A stretch of DNA of 64,000 nucleotides from Apoderus coryli (GCA_911728435.2 OU452201.1:18910001-18974000), one strand, 5' to 3'; numbered from the stretch's first letter, positions 1 through 13,017 are shown. The notes: a model not told the origin generated them from the sequence alone. Made by a program: numbers and translations.

Positions 1-280
1 TCCATAATAACGGCTCTAGGTGGGTGGCAAAATATAATGAATGCCCCTGTATCTCCCAACTATTAAAAAGCCTGCAATTAAATATAAATTGTCGTGGCAA
101 CATTTGAGTTATTTATCCATTTTATAATAAAATACAGTAATATGACGACAGTTAGTACTACATGTAAAAACTGACCTCGCTTGATTTTTCAAAACTGAAC
201 AGACAACAAATTGTGTACAAGATAAATTATTATGTTTTATGTATATTTTTAATATTAGGGTAAGTTTATAAGAAAAATAC

Positions 281-3200
281 CTTGTCCAATAATAAATTTT
301 CCAGTTTGAGATCACGATAAATAATTCCATGCGAATGTAAGTAGGCTAATGCGGATATAATTTCAGCTCCATAAAACCGTGTACGTTCCTCAGAAAACAC
401 CCTTTCTCGCGATAAATGGAAAAACAATTCACCACCATTGACGTATTCCATGACGAAACACAATCTGTCGTTCGTTTGGAAGGAATATTTAAGAGACTAA
501 AAAAATAAAAATGTTGTTCAAACCATAACCTAACAATTTTGATTAACAAAAATATGTTAACATACTGTTAAAAACGGATGATTCGTCGTTCGCAATACTC
601 TATTTTCTGTTTGTGTATGAGCGACTTCATCTTTTTGTATAATTACTTCTTTCTTCAAAATTTTAATTGCATATAACCGACCAGTTGCCTTTTCTCTACA
701 GAGAATAACTTTTCCAAATGTACCCTTACCTACAAGCAGAGTATGTTATTCATAAAACCATAAAGTTGTAATAAATTTTCAATTTAGTGGTTAAATAAAA
801 TCTTGCATGAACAATGACGATTCAGCTACTACTACTAACAAATCAATTAAAATGTATTCAAAGAAAGAATTTACATTCATCAAAATTAGTATATTTTTAT
901 TTTCTTCTTATTCTTCCTCATTTGCTTAATTCGTCAACTGGGACGAAGGCGATCATATAAACAGCTCTGCGCAGGTGCTAACTACATACCATTGGAAATT
1001 TCGTAAATATAGAAATAATATAAAATAATGAAAAAATAATTCAAACATAAAACGTCAGCAGGAAATCCTTTTATCATTCTACCAGCAGCAACGCTTCGGG
1101 CAGATTTATCGATCTATGTGCGATGAGATGAGATGGGTAGTGTTGGGGAGGTTGTATGGTACTACATCTCTTTGCTGGTATATATCTCGCTTTGCATAAA
1201 AGGAGGTTGATGTGGTAGCTGAGCGGTATGGTACTCTGACGAACTCGTAATAAGAATAAAACGAATTCGTGAGTCGACCCATGCCTCAGACTGGTTATAC
1301 TGAATTACGCCGGGTTATTGCTAAACAAAATCCTATGTATAGGTAAAGTCACTAATTTTGTCCACTATACCAGAAAATTATTTCAATTTGATTATTATTT
1401 TTACGAACACAAATCTCTTGTACTTTTTTTCATATTGAAGCTCTAGAATACACTAGAATAGCAGAAAAGTGGTGAAATAGAACATTGTAAAGATATTATA
1501 CCAAGCTTACGTATCACTTGAGAAGAATAATATAGCCTCTTGTCTATGCATGATGATACATAACAACAAATCTTAATATGAAAAACCTTAAACCAACCCG
1601 TTATACTTATTTTTTTTATTTTATTTATTTAACGCAATATGCAATTTACAAAAAAATTATAGTACATAATACACAACTAATGTCACAGCATTAATAAGTA
1701 CAGCATTCCGACTCCACGTTGGCACTTTGAAATAAACTGTGACGTATATCGCCGCCATTTTGGGTTACAAGTCAGGTCCTGACTAAGAATAATTATAGTT
1801 TTCGGTTTCTAACCACAGTACTGTATTTTCATTTGTGTAAAAATATTTAAGTACATAATAATATCGCTGTCAATTTCAGAAATATTTGTGGTGTGTCATA
1901 GTGATTGAAAACAACCTTGAGTGGTGGTATCAGTTAAATGTATTATTATTATTATTATGTTGACATGATTGGGTGATTTTTAATAATAATAAACACAACG
2001 ATAATACAGACTTTATTAGTAAAAAAGACATTTTTATAAAAGTTGAAGCAGTGCTTCCTAACTTAACCTAAACGTAACTTATATTTTAGCTTAAACCTAT
2101 CTGAAAATAGTTTTACATCGCTGGCAAAATTAAGTAGGTAGCTTATATTTACAAATTAATTTGTTCTATTACGTGTCAGACAGCGCTCTTAAACGAAAAC
2201 CCCTGTAAACTTTTTATATTCTCCGGTAGAGCGTTGTAATAGTTTGAAACCGTATAGGAAAATGACCGCTCAAAGATTGATGTTGAGTCTAGCGGTGGCG
2301 TAATGACAGTTTTATGAGGAATATTCACATCATACACCGATCCCCGAAACTTCAATCTTTCATATAAGTATTCCGCCGATTTCCATCTGATGATTTTTAT
2401 TAGTCAAAATTAGTGAACGAAAATCCGACGTTGTTTCATTCTTAACCAGCCGATTTCCTTAATCTTATTGCTAGCCTCTTTCACCCCTACGAATTCCACA
2501 TACAAGCCGTGTGCCTGAATTCTGCATCAACTGAATCCTGTTCTCAGCAATTTTAGTCAAACAAGGGCCATATATATATTGTCAATAATATAACCCCTAG
2601 CTGATTGCGTTATCATGCTATCTCGCCACGAGACAACGTGTGTTTATATTTTACTTTCATTTAGTTTAAAAACATATTAGATACTGCAATTTCGTAATAT
2701 AAATTTTACGGTTATACAAATATTTGTTATAAACGTAAAATTACATAGTATTCATCTTTATTTTTACTTATTACTCACCCACAGATCCCGTTATCTGTGG
2801 GGAAGCGAAAAAAATGTTTAGAGCAAGTGTACCGCTTATTGGGACAACATTTTGCAGCACACACATGTCCTCCCTGATTGTTCATTGTATTAATTATAAG
2901 ATACGTTAATAAAAATAAAATCCTTTTAATTCTCACGAACACTATACCAAAAACGCAAAACACAGAATTAGATTTAAACACAATATTTATTTATCTCGTA
3001 CACGCCGACAATGAACTATATATTGAACACAGGAGTGAACGGTATTTATCTATGTCTATGTGATTATTGTGACGTTGTAACCCATAATGGCGGCATGCGC
3101 GACGAAATGCGCAGGACGGCTAGCAAGCGGAAAGTCAGAATACTGTATTATTTATTATACTGTGCTAATGTAAAGGCACTCACTATACTACATCAGTTAA

Positions 3201-6200
3201 TCAACAAGTCAAAACAAGAACCTTAATTTTATTTTTAAATACATTCAGTGTTGATCCGAAAAATTCAACACTTCTAGCAAAGATTAATCTACACAATAGA
3301 TAGTCAGCGTATATGGGAAATAAAACAAAAATTGAAACTGTCTCGACACGAGCTACATCTATTAGAAAAACATGCAACCATGGAAATTGTTGATGGCGTT
3401 ATATGTATTGTGTTGAAATAAAATAATCATATGGGCAATGTTAGACAAGGACGAGTATACTTTCCCCTACGAGGTGGGAGTTTGTTTTTATATTATAGGT
3501 ATCATATACAGGGTGGTCCAACGAAAAGTTTGCACCTAGCTTTTCTCTTTTTTTTGTAGTCGAATGCGAAAATGCTCGGACACGTCGATTTTGCTTTTGA
3601 GGGGGACACATTTTAAACATATTTTTCGATCTGCGCCTTTAACCCCCTAGCGGGGGTGAGTAACAACCCTAAAATTTTAAATGGAAAGAGGGGTCTAATG
3701 ACATATCATTTGAAAGGACACAAAATTGTCTTTCTAATGATACCCTATTTGTCGAATTTTACTAAAACAGTTAATACGAAAACGACTTTAAAGACATTAA
3801 GCCGATAATTTTGGTATTAATGAGAAATACAAATAAGTTTTAATTATTACGACTGAAAACAACTACAATCATTTCTAAATTATTTACTTTGAAGAAAAAC
3901 GGGATTTCAAAAACACTATCTTATTTATCAGAACTAAATTCCTCACTAATCGTTTGCGTTTTTTGTTGAAATAAAAACTGCAGATACGTGTAGGAAAAGA
4001 ATTTACACCGTTTATTTTAGTCTTTTCATTGATTCAGTTTGGTTGCTTCTCAAGTTATTTTACTTTTACCGTACAAAATGATTTATTCCATTCTAGAACG
4101 AGTTGAAATTGTTAAACTTTATTTTCAAAATAATAGTAGTGCTAGACTTACGGCTCGCTTATTTAATGAGAGACATCCCGATAAAAATGTGAATGATGTG
4201 TACGTTGGCAAGTTAGTTAAAAAGTTTGTAGATACCGGATCTGTCTGTAATGTAAAACACCAGCCGCAGAAACCGATCAGAAATGAAGCTGTGGAAGTCG
4301 CTGTTTTAGGGCATGTTGAAATGGATCATAGTCAAAGTACCCGTCAACTAGCTGAAGCCTCAGGTGTCTCCCGTTCGTCCATAATACGAATTTTAAAAGC
4401 GTACAAATTTCATCCGTACAAAATCAAATTAGTACAGGAACTAAATGAGGATGATCCTGATAGAAGGCTGCAATTTTGTGAAGCAATGAGCCAGCGTTTA
4501 ATTGAAGATCCGCAATTATTATTTAACATTTGTTTTTCCGACGAATGCACATTTTATTTGAATGGAGCTGTAAATAGGCACAATTGCCGTTACTGGGATG
4601 ACAGTAACCCACATTTATTCCGTGAGGTTCATACCCAGTATCCTCAAAAAATAAACGTCTGGTGTGGCATATTAGGAAATCATATTATAGGACCACTTTT
4701 TATTCCTGGAAATTTAACTGGTGAAGTGTACCTAAACATGCTTGAAGACACAATTGATCCTTTAATAACACAAATAATAGAAGATGACCAAAATCATACT
4801 GCTGATCGGCTTTATTTCCAGCAAGATGGAGCACCTCCGCACTATGTGGCTCCTGTAAGACAGTTCTTAGATGACCGGTTCCCTGGACGGTGGATTGGAA
4901 GGAGGGGCCCAATTGAATGGCCTGCCAGGTCACCGGATTTATCGCCTTTAGACTTTTTTCTTTGGGGGCACTTAAAAAATAAATGTTTTGCCACGAAGCC
5001 CGAGTCCATAGAAGATCTTCGCCAACGCATTACAGAAGAGTGCAGAAACATAACACCTGATATGCTACAAAATGTTAGAAATAGATTTGAACAAAATCTG
5101 TATTATTGTATGGAATCAAATGGGTCACATTTTCAACATTTGTTAATGTAACGTTTTAATAAATCAATTTAACAGCTTGTTTACTTTTTTTACAAAGCAA
5201 TGTTAAAACTAACAAACATTGGAATGTACTAACGATTGCAGGTGTTTTCACTCGCAATAATTAAAACTTATTTGTATTTCTCATTAATACCAAAATTATC
5301 GGCTTAATGTCTTTAAAGTCGTTTTCGTATTAACTGTTTTAGTAAAATTCGACAAATAGGGTATCATTAGAAAGACAATTTTGTGTCCTTTCAAATGATA
5401 TGTCATTAGACCCCTCTTTCCATTTAAAATTTTAGGGTTGTTACTCACCCCCGCTAGGGGGTTAAAGGCGCAGATCGAAAAATATGTTTAAAATGTGTCC
5501 CCCTCAAAAGCAAAATCGACGTGTCCGAGCATTTTCGCATTCGACTACAAAAAAAAGAGAAAAGCTAGGTGCAAACTTTTCGTTGGACCACCCTGTATGT
5601 ACTACTGTGCAGCAGTGTTTTTTGTTTAAAATTATATGGTATACGTATACCTATCTACGCAAAGATTAATGTGTATGGACGAAAATAAAAGAAATTACTA
5701 TAATAGTATAAATATACAGGGCTGGTTTATTAAATGTTTTAGACAATAATTTTAAATGACTAAAATAATATTATTTTAGTCATTTAATTTTAAATTTCGG
5801 ATATAAGGATGCATCAAAAAGTTATATTTAAATTAACGAAATTTGGCGTTATAGATAGGACTTCCGGTTATTACCTGATTCAGTTTTAAGGATCAAACTC
5901 AAACAGCAGATTCAACTTGTCGTTAACATTATGAAAAAATAAATCTCAGAGGCGGGTAAATTAAAGGGGCATACAGGCGTGAAATGCTACCCTAACTTTT
6001 TTATGCACATTTTTTGCGTGTGTTTCAATTCGGAGATGTAAAATCTAACAAATTATATACGTAATAAATGTATCCTTCTGTGATATTGATAGAAAGTCAT
6101 CGTTATCGCGTAATATCGATTTTAAGAAATGTTAATATTAAAAAGGCTGTGCTTTTTACAAGTTGCTGAAGTAAATAAGGTTTGAAATTTCCAGCATGAC

Positions 6201-9200
6201 AATAATTATTTAAAAAAATACGGTTTCGAAATGCAGGATGTAAAAAATTAGAATTTTTAATCTGTTTTTAATGAAAATTTAAATCTATTGAGAAATATGG
6301 TTCAGGGTTTTTGTGAAATGTATTTTACTCCAAAGATTCTACTCATCGATTATAACCGAATTAATTTACTCAAAAATATCTATACTAGTAAAATAACACA
6401 ATTATCACAATTAGGTTCAAATTCTGCAACGCCGAATTGAAAAAAAACTTACAGTCTCCCTAATATTGGTTTTTGTGCAATGATCATAAAACTTTAAAAA
6501 ACTAACGATTTATGTAGATTGTATTGTTAACACGTTTCGTAAAAAGCTTTAAAAACCCACCAACAGGGTGTTAAAAGTATCACGACAATAACTTTTTTCA
6601 TGTTTTAACAAGTACAATCGTCTGCTTCAGATTGATCCTTAAAAACTGAATAACAGTTTCTCTATATAAAAAAATAAAACTCGTAAATATCATCCCCAAA
6701 CATTTAATTTGATTACAATTACATAACACCATATTTGAAAGTAAATAAAAAAAAAACAGCATTACCTAGTTTGACAGATTTGCAAATTGCAAATCAAAGT
6801 ATCTATGTATACAGGGTGTTGCATAAGTACTTGTACAAACTTTAAAGGGTGATTCTTTGACTAATTTTAAGATACAAATTTCATATGTACATGGGTCCGC
6901 TACGGCTTGGTTTTCGAGATACAGGTAGTTCAAAAAGAATATTATATTTAGGATTATATGCTTGTTCAATAGCATCGCAATTTGGTGCAATTCGGGATAC
7001 AGGTGTATTGATGACACCAGAGCTGTCAAAAGAACTAATAAAAAATACGAAAATTAACAAAATACAAATATCATTCAAAAGACAACAATGCACATAATAG
7101 TCGGTACCAAGCCAAATAGGTAGTAGGTAAATATAGATTTATTTTGTTTCGGGCTTGGGCTTGGCACCGACTTATTGTAATCAAAACTACCCACCAAACG
7201 GATACATTTAATTTTACGCAGATGCTCAAAATGTTAACTTTCTTTCATTAATAGAGACCTGTGAAGTGAGCTTACCTCTTACGCCCACGTATTAAGTACT
7301 AAGTTTCAGTTATCAGTTATAATTTTTTATTTTCCAAGAAAGCGAAACGAGATATTTAAAACGGCATTGCGCCGCCCTCATGTATACCTCCGGGGGCGGC
7401 ATCGAAAATCGCTACACGTCACAAACTTGTAAATGCTTAGAACTACCCCTATATCAAATTTCTATTTTCTATCTTTTTTGTTTCATACCCAAAGACCTAT
7501 TACTACCAAACTTATTATTTACCCGAAGAAACATTAAAAAGAAGTAAAATTTAAGTACCTAAACCGATAAAGTGGAACTTATACCTGATGAAGAGACAGA
7601 CTATTATAATAGGTATACCTAATATAATATAGGTAGCACTGATAATTTTTTTATTATAGGTATTATAAGATCTACAACAATCTTGTTACATCTTTGCCAC
7701 ATTGTCTACGTGAAATATTTAGTCAAAAGTATGTTTCTATCTAAAAGCTTTTCATTTAACGATTGTTCGTCACTGATCATGGGACTGGTCTAGTCTTGAA
7801 ACATGTATGACATGGATTAAATATTATTATATTAAATTTAATTCATAGAGATTAGGCTTTTATTTCAATACTGTACTTGTAATAAATCACCCTGTGTGTT
7901 TCTTTTACCGACGAATTGGCAACAGCACGACACACACCACATTCGCTTGTTTTTTTTTCTACCCTCCCTGCGTATCCCCTCCAGATTAATACAGAATTTC
8001 ATCAATTTCTCTCTCTGACAATACAGCATTGCCGGTGCATATCTGTTGCAAATGATCTAAATAATTGTTATACGTTGCGTTTTGTTTTTGATATTAATAA
8101 ACTACAAAACGGTTTCTGGCTGTGACAATACTGCTCTATGCTTTACACGCTAGTCTACGCCACGTAGTGGCAGGCATACTTAGAGATGTTCTGATTTTAA
8201 TGCATTGGGCTGACTATCGATTGTGTAGATTAATCTTTGCTTCTAGCCATATCATTAGCCTCTCTAATAACTCATGCAGGGAGCTGGAAGGATGCTGCCC
8301 TCAACATTCGTGGTGGAACATTTAGTGGAACTCTGATAAAATATCAGGGGCGTCCACATAATTATTTAAAACTTTATAAACAAATACATCCTAAATATTT
8401 TCTACGATTTTTCAAAGGGCTTAATTCCTAATAACATAGTGTTTGTTTCGTAGTCAGGACCAGCCCATTCCTAGTCAGCATGAATCTCACCAACTTAATG
8501 AACCTATTCTGTACTGCTTTATGTCATTAGAGAAGTTACGGTTCAATTATTAAAATTCAAAATATTATTTTGTAAAATGAATATGTGTATGTATAAATAA
8601 AAAGTTGTATTATAATCAAATTTTAGTCTATTAAATTAAATATGTGATGTGATACTCACCTAATACTTTAATAAACTCGAAACTTTCTAACGTTACTTTT
8701 CTTTTGCCAGTAGATTTGGAAAACGAGGTACCTTGTAACATGAACTTCTCTCCCAAATCCTCGGTACTACTACCTTCGGAATTTGGAGGGTTCATCATAT
8801 TCATTTCAATATCATCGCAATCGCCCGATAACCGTTCTGACACCATTTTAATAGCCATAATCCATTCTTCTCTTGAATGGAATTCAAACAAAATTACAAA
8901 CAATCATAATACTTTTAAAATATATTATCTACCTCTCCTTTTCGGAATCTACATGGAACATTCGTTCAATAACAGTAGCCCACTGCAGGCCTCTAATGAT
9001 AAATGTGTACGGTTTAGGTCTATCTGTTGACATTATTTGACAACCCTTAACTGTAAAATTATTATACGGTTCAGCAGAATAAATATCTTCAGGTTTTGCT
9101 TTGAAACCCAATAAGGATCCATCGTCTAATAGAACGAAATATCTAAAAAATAAAAACACCTTTATAAAATCAACCTCCTTCACTGAATTTGAACTCACAC

Positions 9201-9660
9201 GCACACTGTACTGGCACTCTGTTAGACGTACATTGCTTTAATTAACAATATTATATATTTAATTAATGCAATAAAATTATATTTTAAACAAAGCCAATTT
9301 TATGGATATTAAAAACATTTTTTTAATGTGAGGATTATATTTCATATATGTATGTTTGTGAGAATTTAATAGTTTTTAAGATTAATACTTTGTGTTGAGT
9401 ATTTTTACATGGTGATTTTTCTTATTTTAAGTTTTTAGAGTATATGATATAAAGATTTCGGTTAGAATTTACCAGAACAAGAATACATAGTTTTTCTGTT
9501 TTTTGCTATTTCAAGTTCTCCACCTCTACTACTATATAAAAAAACCTTACCTAGGCCTCCAAGTCTTAATGTGTTCGCCCCTTTTGAACAGCAAGCCTTC
9601 TTTAACGATGTGACCTTTAACTGTAGGGCCCATTGGCCCTGATGCACTTGCTTCATTCAT
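281..9660 (-). CDS. Akt: RAC serine/threonine-protein kinase Akt (PKB), 5' five exons; 3' end outside window
   Basis: Central kinase of insulin/PI3K signalling, recruited to the plasma membrane by its PH domain and active on many cytosolic and nuclear substrates. Coding exons on the minus strand, in gene order: 9660-9551, 9142-8933, 8871-8660, 729-566, 496-281; splice phases agree and give 304 codons. The start ATG at 9660 opens a PH domain (about residues 17-110, containing [17 protein letters not shown]). A linker follows, then the kinase domain: glycine loop GKGTFGKV at 178-185, ATP-binding Lys200 in AIKILKK, hinge [13 protein letters not shown] near 248-260, catalytic YRDLKLEN with Asp294. 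The DFG, activation loop and AGC tail lie beyond position 1. The intron between exons 3 and 4 is 7.9 kb and full of transposons, including an intact mariner copy antisense to the gene. Identity is secure from the domain order and the Akt-specific hinge; the last exon seen ends at a GTATTT donor. Confidence 0.95.
1205..1300 (+). repeat. tRNA-derived SINE-like head
   Basis: The segment contains TAGCTGAGCGG, matching a pol III A-box, and about 60 bases later GAGTCGACCC, close to a B-box. It does not fold into a full tRNA cloverleaf, so a tRNA-derived SINE promoter is more likely than a tRNA gene. The 3' body was not traced. Confidence 0.35.
1698..3165 (-). mobile_element. Decayed THAP/P-element-like DNA transposon
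   Basis: Diverged inverted repeats bound this segment: GCCGCCATTTTGGGTTACAA at 1750-1770 mirrors the complement of 3075-3096, and ACAGCATTCCGACT near 1699 mirrors the complement of about 3130-3145. Inside, a minus-strand exon (about 2885-2774) starts with ATG and encodes [11 protein letters not shown] followed by [10 protein letters not shown], resembling the N-terminal zinc-binding THAP fold used by P-type transposases. It ends at a GTGAGT splice donor. No DDE catalytic domain was found, so the copy is internally deleted. A host THAP exon cannot be excluded. Confidence 0.45.
3509..5595 (+). mobile_element. DD41D mariner-type transposon, copy 1 (long TIRs)
   Basis: A complete 2,087-bp element bounded by TA dinucleotides. 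Its termini (CAGGGTGGTCCAACGAAAAG at left, the complement at right) are the start of near-perfect 340-bp inverted repeats, 3509-3848 and 5256-5595. The transposase ORF lies between them on the plus strand. The copy sits in Akt intron 3, antisense to the gene. It matches copies at 33204 and 49030 almost base for base, implying very recent transposition. Confidence 0.93.
4078..5151 (+). CDS. Mariner-family DD41D transposase, copy 1
   Basis: A 357-residue DDE transposase that cuts and pastes its own element at TA sites. The ATG at 4078 is chosen because the longer frame from 4039 begins with TTG. The N-terminal third is helix-turn-helix DNA binding (for example [20 protein letters not shown]). 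The catalytic triad is Asp155 in FSDECTF, Asp250 in [11 protein letters not shown] and Asp292 in [13 protein letters not shown]; 41 residues separate the last two, hence DD41D. The frame is intact with no stops, so the protein is potentially active. An AATAAA polyadenylation signal follows within about 15 bases of the stop. Confidence 0.93.
   Translation: MIYSILERVEIVKLYFQNNSSARLTARLFNERHPDKNVNDVYVGKLVKKFVDTGSVCNVKHQPQKPIRNEAVEVAVLGHVEMDHSQSTRQLAEASGVSRSSIIRILKAYKFHPYKIKLVQELNEDDPDRRLQFCEAMSQRLIEDPQLLFNICFSDECTFYLNGAVNRHNCRYWDDSNPHLFREVHTQYPQKINVWCGILGNHIIGPLFIPGNLTGEVYLNMLEDTIDPLITQIIEDDQNHTADRLYFQQDGAPPHYVAPVRQFLDDRFPGRWIGRRGPIEWPARSPDLSPLDFFLWGHLKNKCFATKPESIEDLRQRITEECRNITPDMLQNVRNRFEQNLYYCMESNGSHFQHLLM
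7092..7183. repeat. Short inverted-repeat element (MITE-like)
   Basis: AGTCGGTACCAAGCC at left and GGCTTGGCACCGACT at right form 15-bp arms with one mismatch around a 55-60-base AT-rich loop. Target duplication is not clear. Probably a small MITE. Confidence 0.4.
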
Positions 9661-9984
9661 GATTTAGCCTAAAAATATTAAAATATGATAATCATAGATC
9701 GAGAAACCAAAATACCAGATAAAAATATCCGAAAACAACAAAATGATATATTATTATAATCGTTATATAAGTAGTTAAATACTCTTGAGTCAGAAATCAT
9801 AATTTATTTAATAGGTTTGGACAAAATATTAAATAAAAACAAATAATAAAATCTATCTTCTGTATAAACTAGATATATTTACATATATTTATCGTCATAC
9901 ATTTATTTGAAAAACTAATAGTTTTTTCTTTTCTTTTAATAATAAGATAATATTTTCCAATATTTTCGTACGGTTAAGAATTTA

Positions 9985-10600
9985 AATTTACACGAAAAGA
10001 TTGTCCTATATGCTGATGACACTGTTCCACTAACAAAAGGTATACACTGGAATAAAGTTATAAATAATAAAAGATCTGACCTAGAGCAAATGACCTGTTA
10101 GTTGGACAACATGTTGACAAAATTTGGTTGTGTCGATGTCGCCCCAAAACTTTCCCGACAAGCTAGGTATAATATAAGTTAAAATATATCACCTGCGTAA
10201 TAAAACCGAATTATTTTACACTTATATAATTAATAATTTTGACTATAATTTTCTCGCGAACTATGAAGATATATTATTTCAAAAGTAAGCTAGTGCTGTA
10301 AGCCGCATAAAAAGTGCTTTCAAATGCTGAATCACACGACCCCTACTGCTATTTAAGAATTTGTTGAGCGATTTCAATTAAAAACTCATGGGTTCAGGTT
10401 CAGCATACTTTTGGGGTGGAACATACTCAATAACCATGGACCCACTACAAATTATGCAAAAAAGATTTATTAGAATCATTCATAATGTCTTTCAAACCTT
10501 TCTTCTTTCAAATAATTTTTATAACCTCATAAATTTTGGGAGTCTGACCTCCTCTATACTTGGTGATAAACATCACATTTGAAACGTTTCGCCTTCTATC
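9985..10600 (+). pseudogene. Non-LTR retrotransposon reverse-transcriptase remnant
   Basis: The plus strand near 9990-10130 encodes KIVLYADDTVPL, the catalytic YADD box of a LINE reverse transcriptase, then DLEQMT and a stop. Around 10388-10580 a further stretch with VWGGTY-like FWGGTYSITMDPL and QKRFIRIIHN matches the region downstream of the RT in jockey/CR1-type elements. Stops and deletions separate the parts, so it is a dead fragment. Confidence 0.7.
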
Positions 10601-11479
10601 ACCACAAAACTACATAGTAATAATTTAAATGGTAAAAACAATAGAGCAAAAATTTTGTTTCTTTAGATATCTTCGCGACTTTCATTTTCGATTTGCCGCG
10701 TTTAACCTAATACAGTTAATACACCCCCAAACACCCTTTTTGACATCCGCTATCCAGAGAAAACTTTGACGCTTGAATGATTTAAAATTAATATAAGTTT
10801 CTTCGTTACGAAATCATTCGATAAACTTCGCTTCTCAAATTCCATTAAACGTCAGTCTTTAAAGTTATTTCAAGTATGACCGAAGGAAAGGCAAAGATTA
10901 ATGTACAATTAATCTTTGGTTAAGGTATTTGAAAAATATCTTACCTGTGGAAATATTCTGACGAGGCGTTGCTTATGTAATAAACACCTTGTAAAAGCGA
11001 TTCATAGAAATAGTGAATTTGACTTTTAAAAAACACTTTCTTATTATTTTTCTTGATACCATTATGTTTATCTATGATATTAGTAATGGAATACAAAGTA
11101 TTACCTACAATCGGAAAGCGTTCCACATGCAGTAAGTATCTCGATATAATTTGAACACAAATTTTGTAAACATTCAAATTGTTTTGACTGCATTATTTTT
11201 AATACTTCAAAACATAGTTGTGTAAAAAATAAAATTAATAGCAGTGAGACGTTTATTTTTGGCAAAACAGAGTCGCTAAAAATTTCATAGATGTTTGAAA
11301 ACCATCATTTTAGTTCCAATAATGTTCATATTTGAATGTACAAAATATTTAAAAAATCGGTTGTGAAGACTTTCCCTACAAGATATATTATAATCAAAAA
11401 TATATATACCTGCGTAACGAAACATAATTTTAATAATAATTATTAGTATAATTGTATTATTTTTATTATTTCCAATAAA

Positions 11480-11540
11480 TAAACGTAACAATTCGAACCC
11501 ATAACCTTCCGCATGCGATGCAAACGCTCTATCAATGACG
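11480..11540 (-). repeat. tRNA-related SINE remnant
   Basis: On the minus strand TGATAGAGCGTTTGC followed by GGTTATGGGTTCGAAT resembles the D-arm and T-arm boxes of a tRNA. The acceptor stem is not evident, so this is read as a SINE promoter remnant rather than a tRNA gene. Confidence 0.4.
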
Positions 11541-11579
11541 TCACAAAATCATCTTTGAAAATAATGTATTATAATTGTA

Positions 11580-11950
11580 ATAAGATAGGGTTCAACTACC
11601 TAACTGGTGAAATTTTGAATGCAATTTTCTCGAGAATTATGGGGGCAAATATCAACAGAGACCTATCGCTGTAAAGCAGATAAAAAATGATTAAGCGATT
11701 TCAACCAAAAATTAAAGGGTTCATCCTAGGACTCCCCCAATCTCATATACCAAAATTAAGCTCACTTGGTTAGAGCGTTTGAGTGCTATCGTGGAAGAAT
11801 ACATGCAGACGCACATACACACACACACACACACAGACAGACATCCATCTAGAAATGGTCTTAATCGTCTCAGGGAACTTCAAAATGGTTATATCCGTAT
11901 TTATCGTCGATGCCCAAAAATAGCATTTTGATGAGTCATTCCGTAAGTAC
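11580..11950. repeat. Dispersed repeat with CA microsatellite
   Basis: TTCTCGAGAATTATG, GATTAAGCGATTTCAACC and a (CA)n tract near 11814-11836 occur together. A diverged relative is at 10248-10390 (TTCTCGCGAACTATG, GAGCGATTTCAATTAA). This looks like a repeated retroelement tail; the family was not identified. Confidence 0.4.
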
Positions 11951-13017
11951 AGTCCTTACATAGATTAGAGTCATAAGAGACATACTTAATATTATATTAT
12001 GGTAGAATCAAATTTATAAAAACATATTTATAAGTAGGTACCTAGATAGTTAAAAATCGACGTGACAAAATGCAACAATAAAATAATATTTAGCTAATCT
12101 CCAATATTAAGTAAACGAAATTCCTTATAATTTTTAAAAGTACATAGTACATACTTAATTAGGTACCTACTAAAGTGTTTGGAACAATAATAGATATTCT
12201 TCAAATCTGTTATTCTACTGAAATTTATTTCATTTATCCTCCAGTAGACACACGTTTAATAAAATTTGTATTTCTATTTCACATAATTTGCTTAATTAAA
12301 ACAAGTTCCCAATAAATCTCTTCGGATTGTCTAAGTAATTTCATTGACTGTAATAAATAATTAAGAAAGCTCACCAAATATTCAGGCATCCATATTATTA
12401 ATGTCCATATACATAAAATTCCAAACAAGCAGGATGGAGAAAAATGAAAATATTTTTCACAAAACACTGTTACGTAGAATATGTTTTGACGCCTATTATT
12501 TTGCTATTAAGATCCTGGTTCAATACACTACACTATTTGACTGAATAAAAAGTTCAATTGATTAGTATAGTATACTACACTACTAAGTAAAAGTAATCTA
12601 TTTATGGAATTCCATCAAAAAAAATAGTGCGCCAGCTATTTGTGACTTGTCATTCAACAAAATTTTAGAGTAGGTACAATCCATTAAACCACAAATAAAA
12701 TTACTGGATCCGGATGCATTACAAAATAATATTTAACATAAACAAAATATTTGTCAATTCAACATGTCAACTTTACTCAAACCTCAAAACAAAATGCAAC
12801 CGAGCACTGTTGCCAACATTTGAAAATAAAATTTCCCACACGAAGGCCCAAAATTGCCTCTTTTCCCACGAATGCTAAGCTATAAAACGTATTTTGATTA
12901 AGAAATATGGAATTGATATTTCAAAAATATTACAAATTTAAATATTTAATATCAATTACAATAAAAAAACACACGTCGTCCCCAGTACTTTATTTTGTTA
13001 AAAAAAAAACTTGTTTT

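Larger units (their letters stand above)
3278..8239. mobile_element. Candidate DNA element with CAAAGATTAATC termini and 7-bp target duplication
   Basis: The left end CAAAGATTAATCTACACAA at 3278 is repeated in inverted orientation ending at 8239, with about 34 bp of near identity. The flanks CTTCTAG at 3271-3277 and at 8240-8246 are exact 7-bp direct repeats, as expected of a target-site duplication. The interior is 4.96 kb, of which 2.09 kb is a younger mariner insertion. No transposase of its own is visible, so it is non-autonomous or decayed. A further CAAAGATTAAT at 5660 may be a nested end. Confidence 0.55.
730..8659. other. Akt intron 3, 7.9 kb, transposon-filled
   Basis: No host exon recognised. 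In order it holds a SINE-like tRNA head near 1205, one arm of a MITE at 1320-1400, a THAP/P-like relic (1698-3165), a composite element with matched 7-bp target duplications (3278-8239) that contains mariner copy 1, a 36-bp palindrome at 5752-5787, a mariner-like terminal sequence at 6812, an inverted-repeat element at 7092-7183 and a hammerhead-like motif at 7769-7811. About 8250-8630 shows nothing recognisable. Confidence 0.6.

Noticed and set aside
1205..1300. Possible tRNA gene
   Set aside because: A- and B-box-like motifs are present but no acceptor stem or anticodon arm can be folded; SINE head is more likely.
4700..5051. Minus-strand open frames of 69-77 codons inside each mariner copy
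   Set aside because: They are antisense shadows of the transposase, repeated identically in all three copies.
6885..7097. 70-codon plus-strand frame and an overlapping minus-strand frame
   Set aside because: They overlap on both strands within a dispersed mariner-like terminal repeat (CATGGGTCCG, TTCGAGATACAGG); no protein family likeness.
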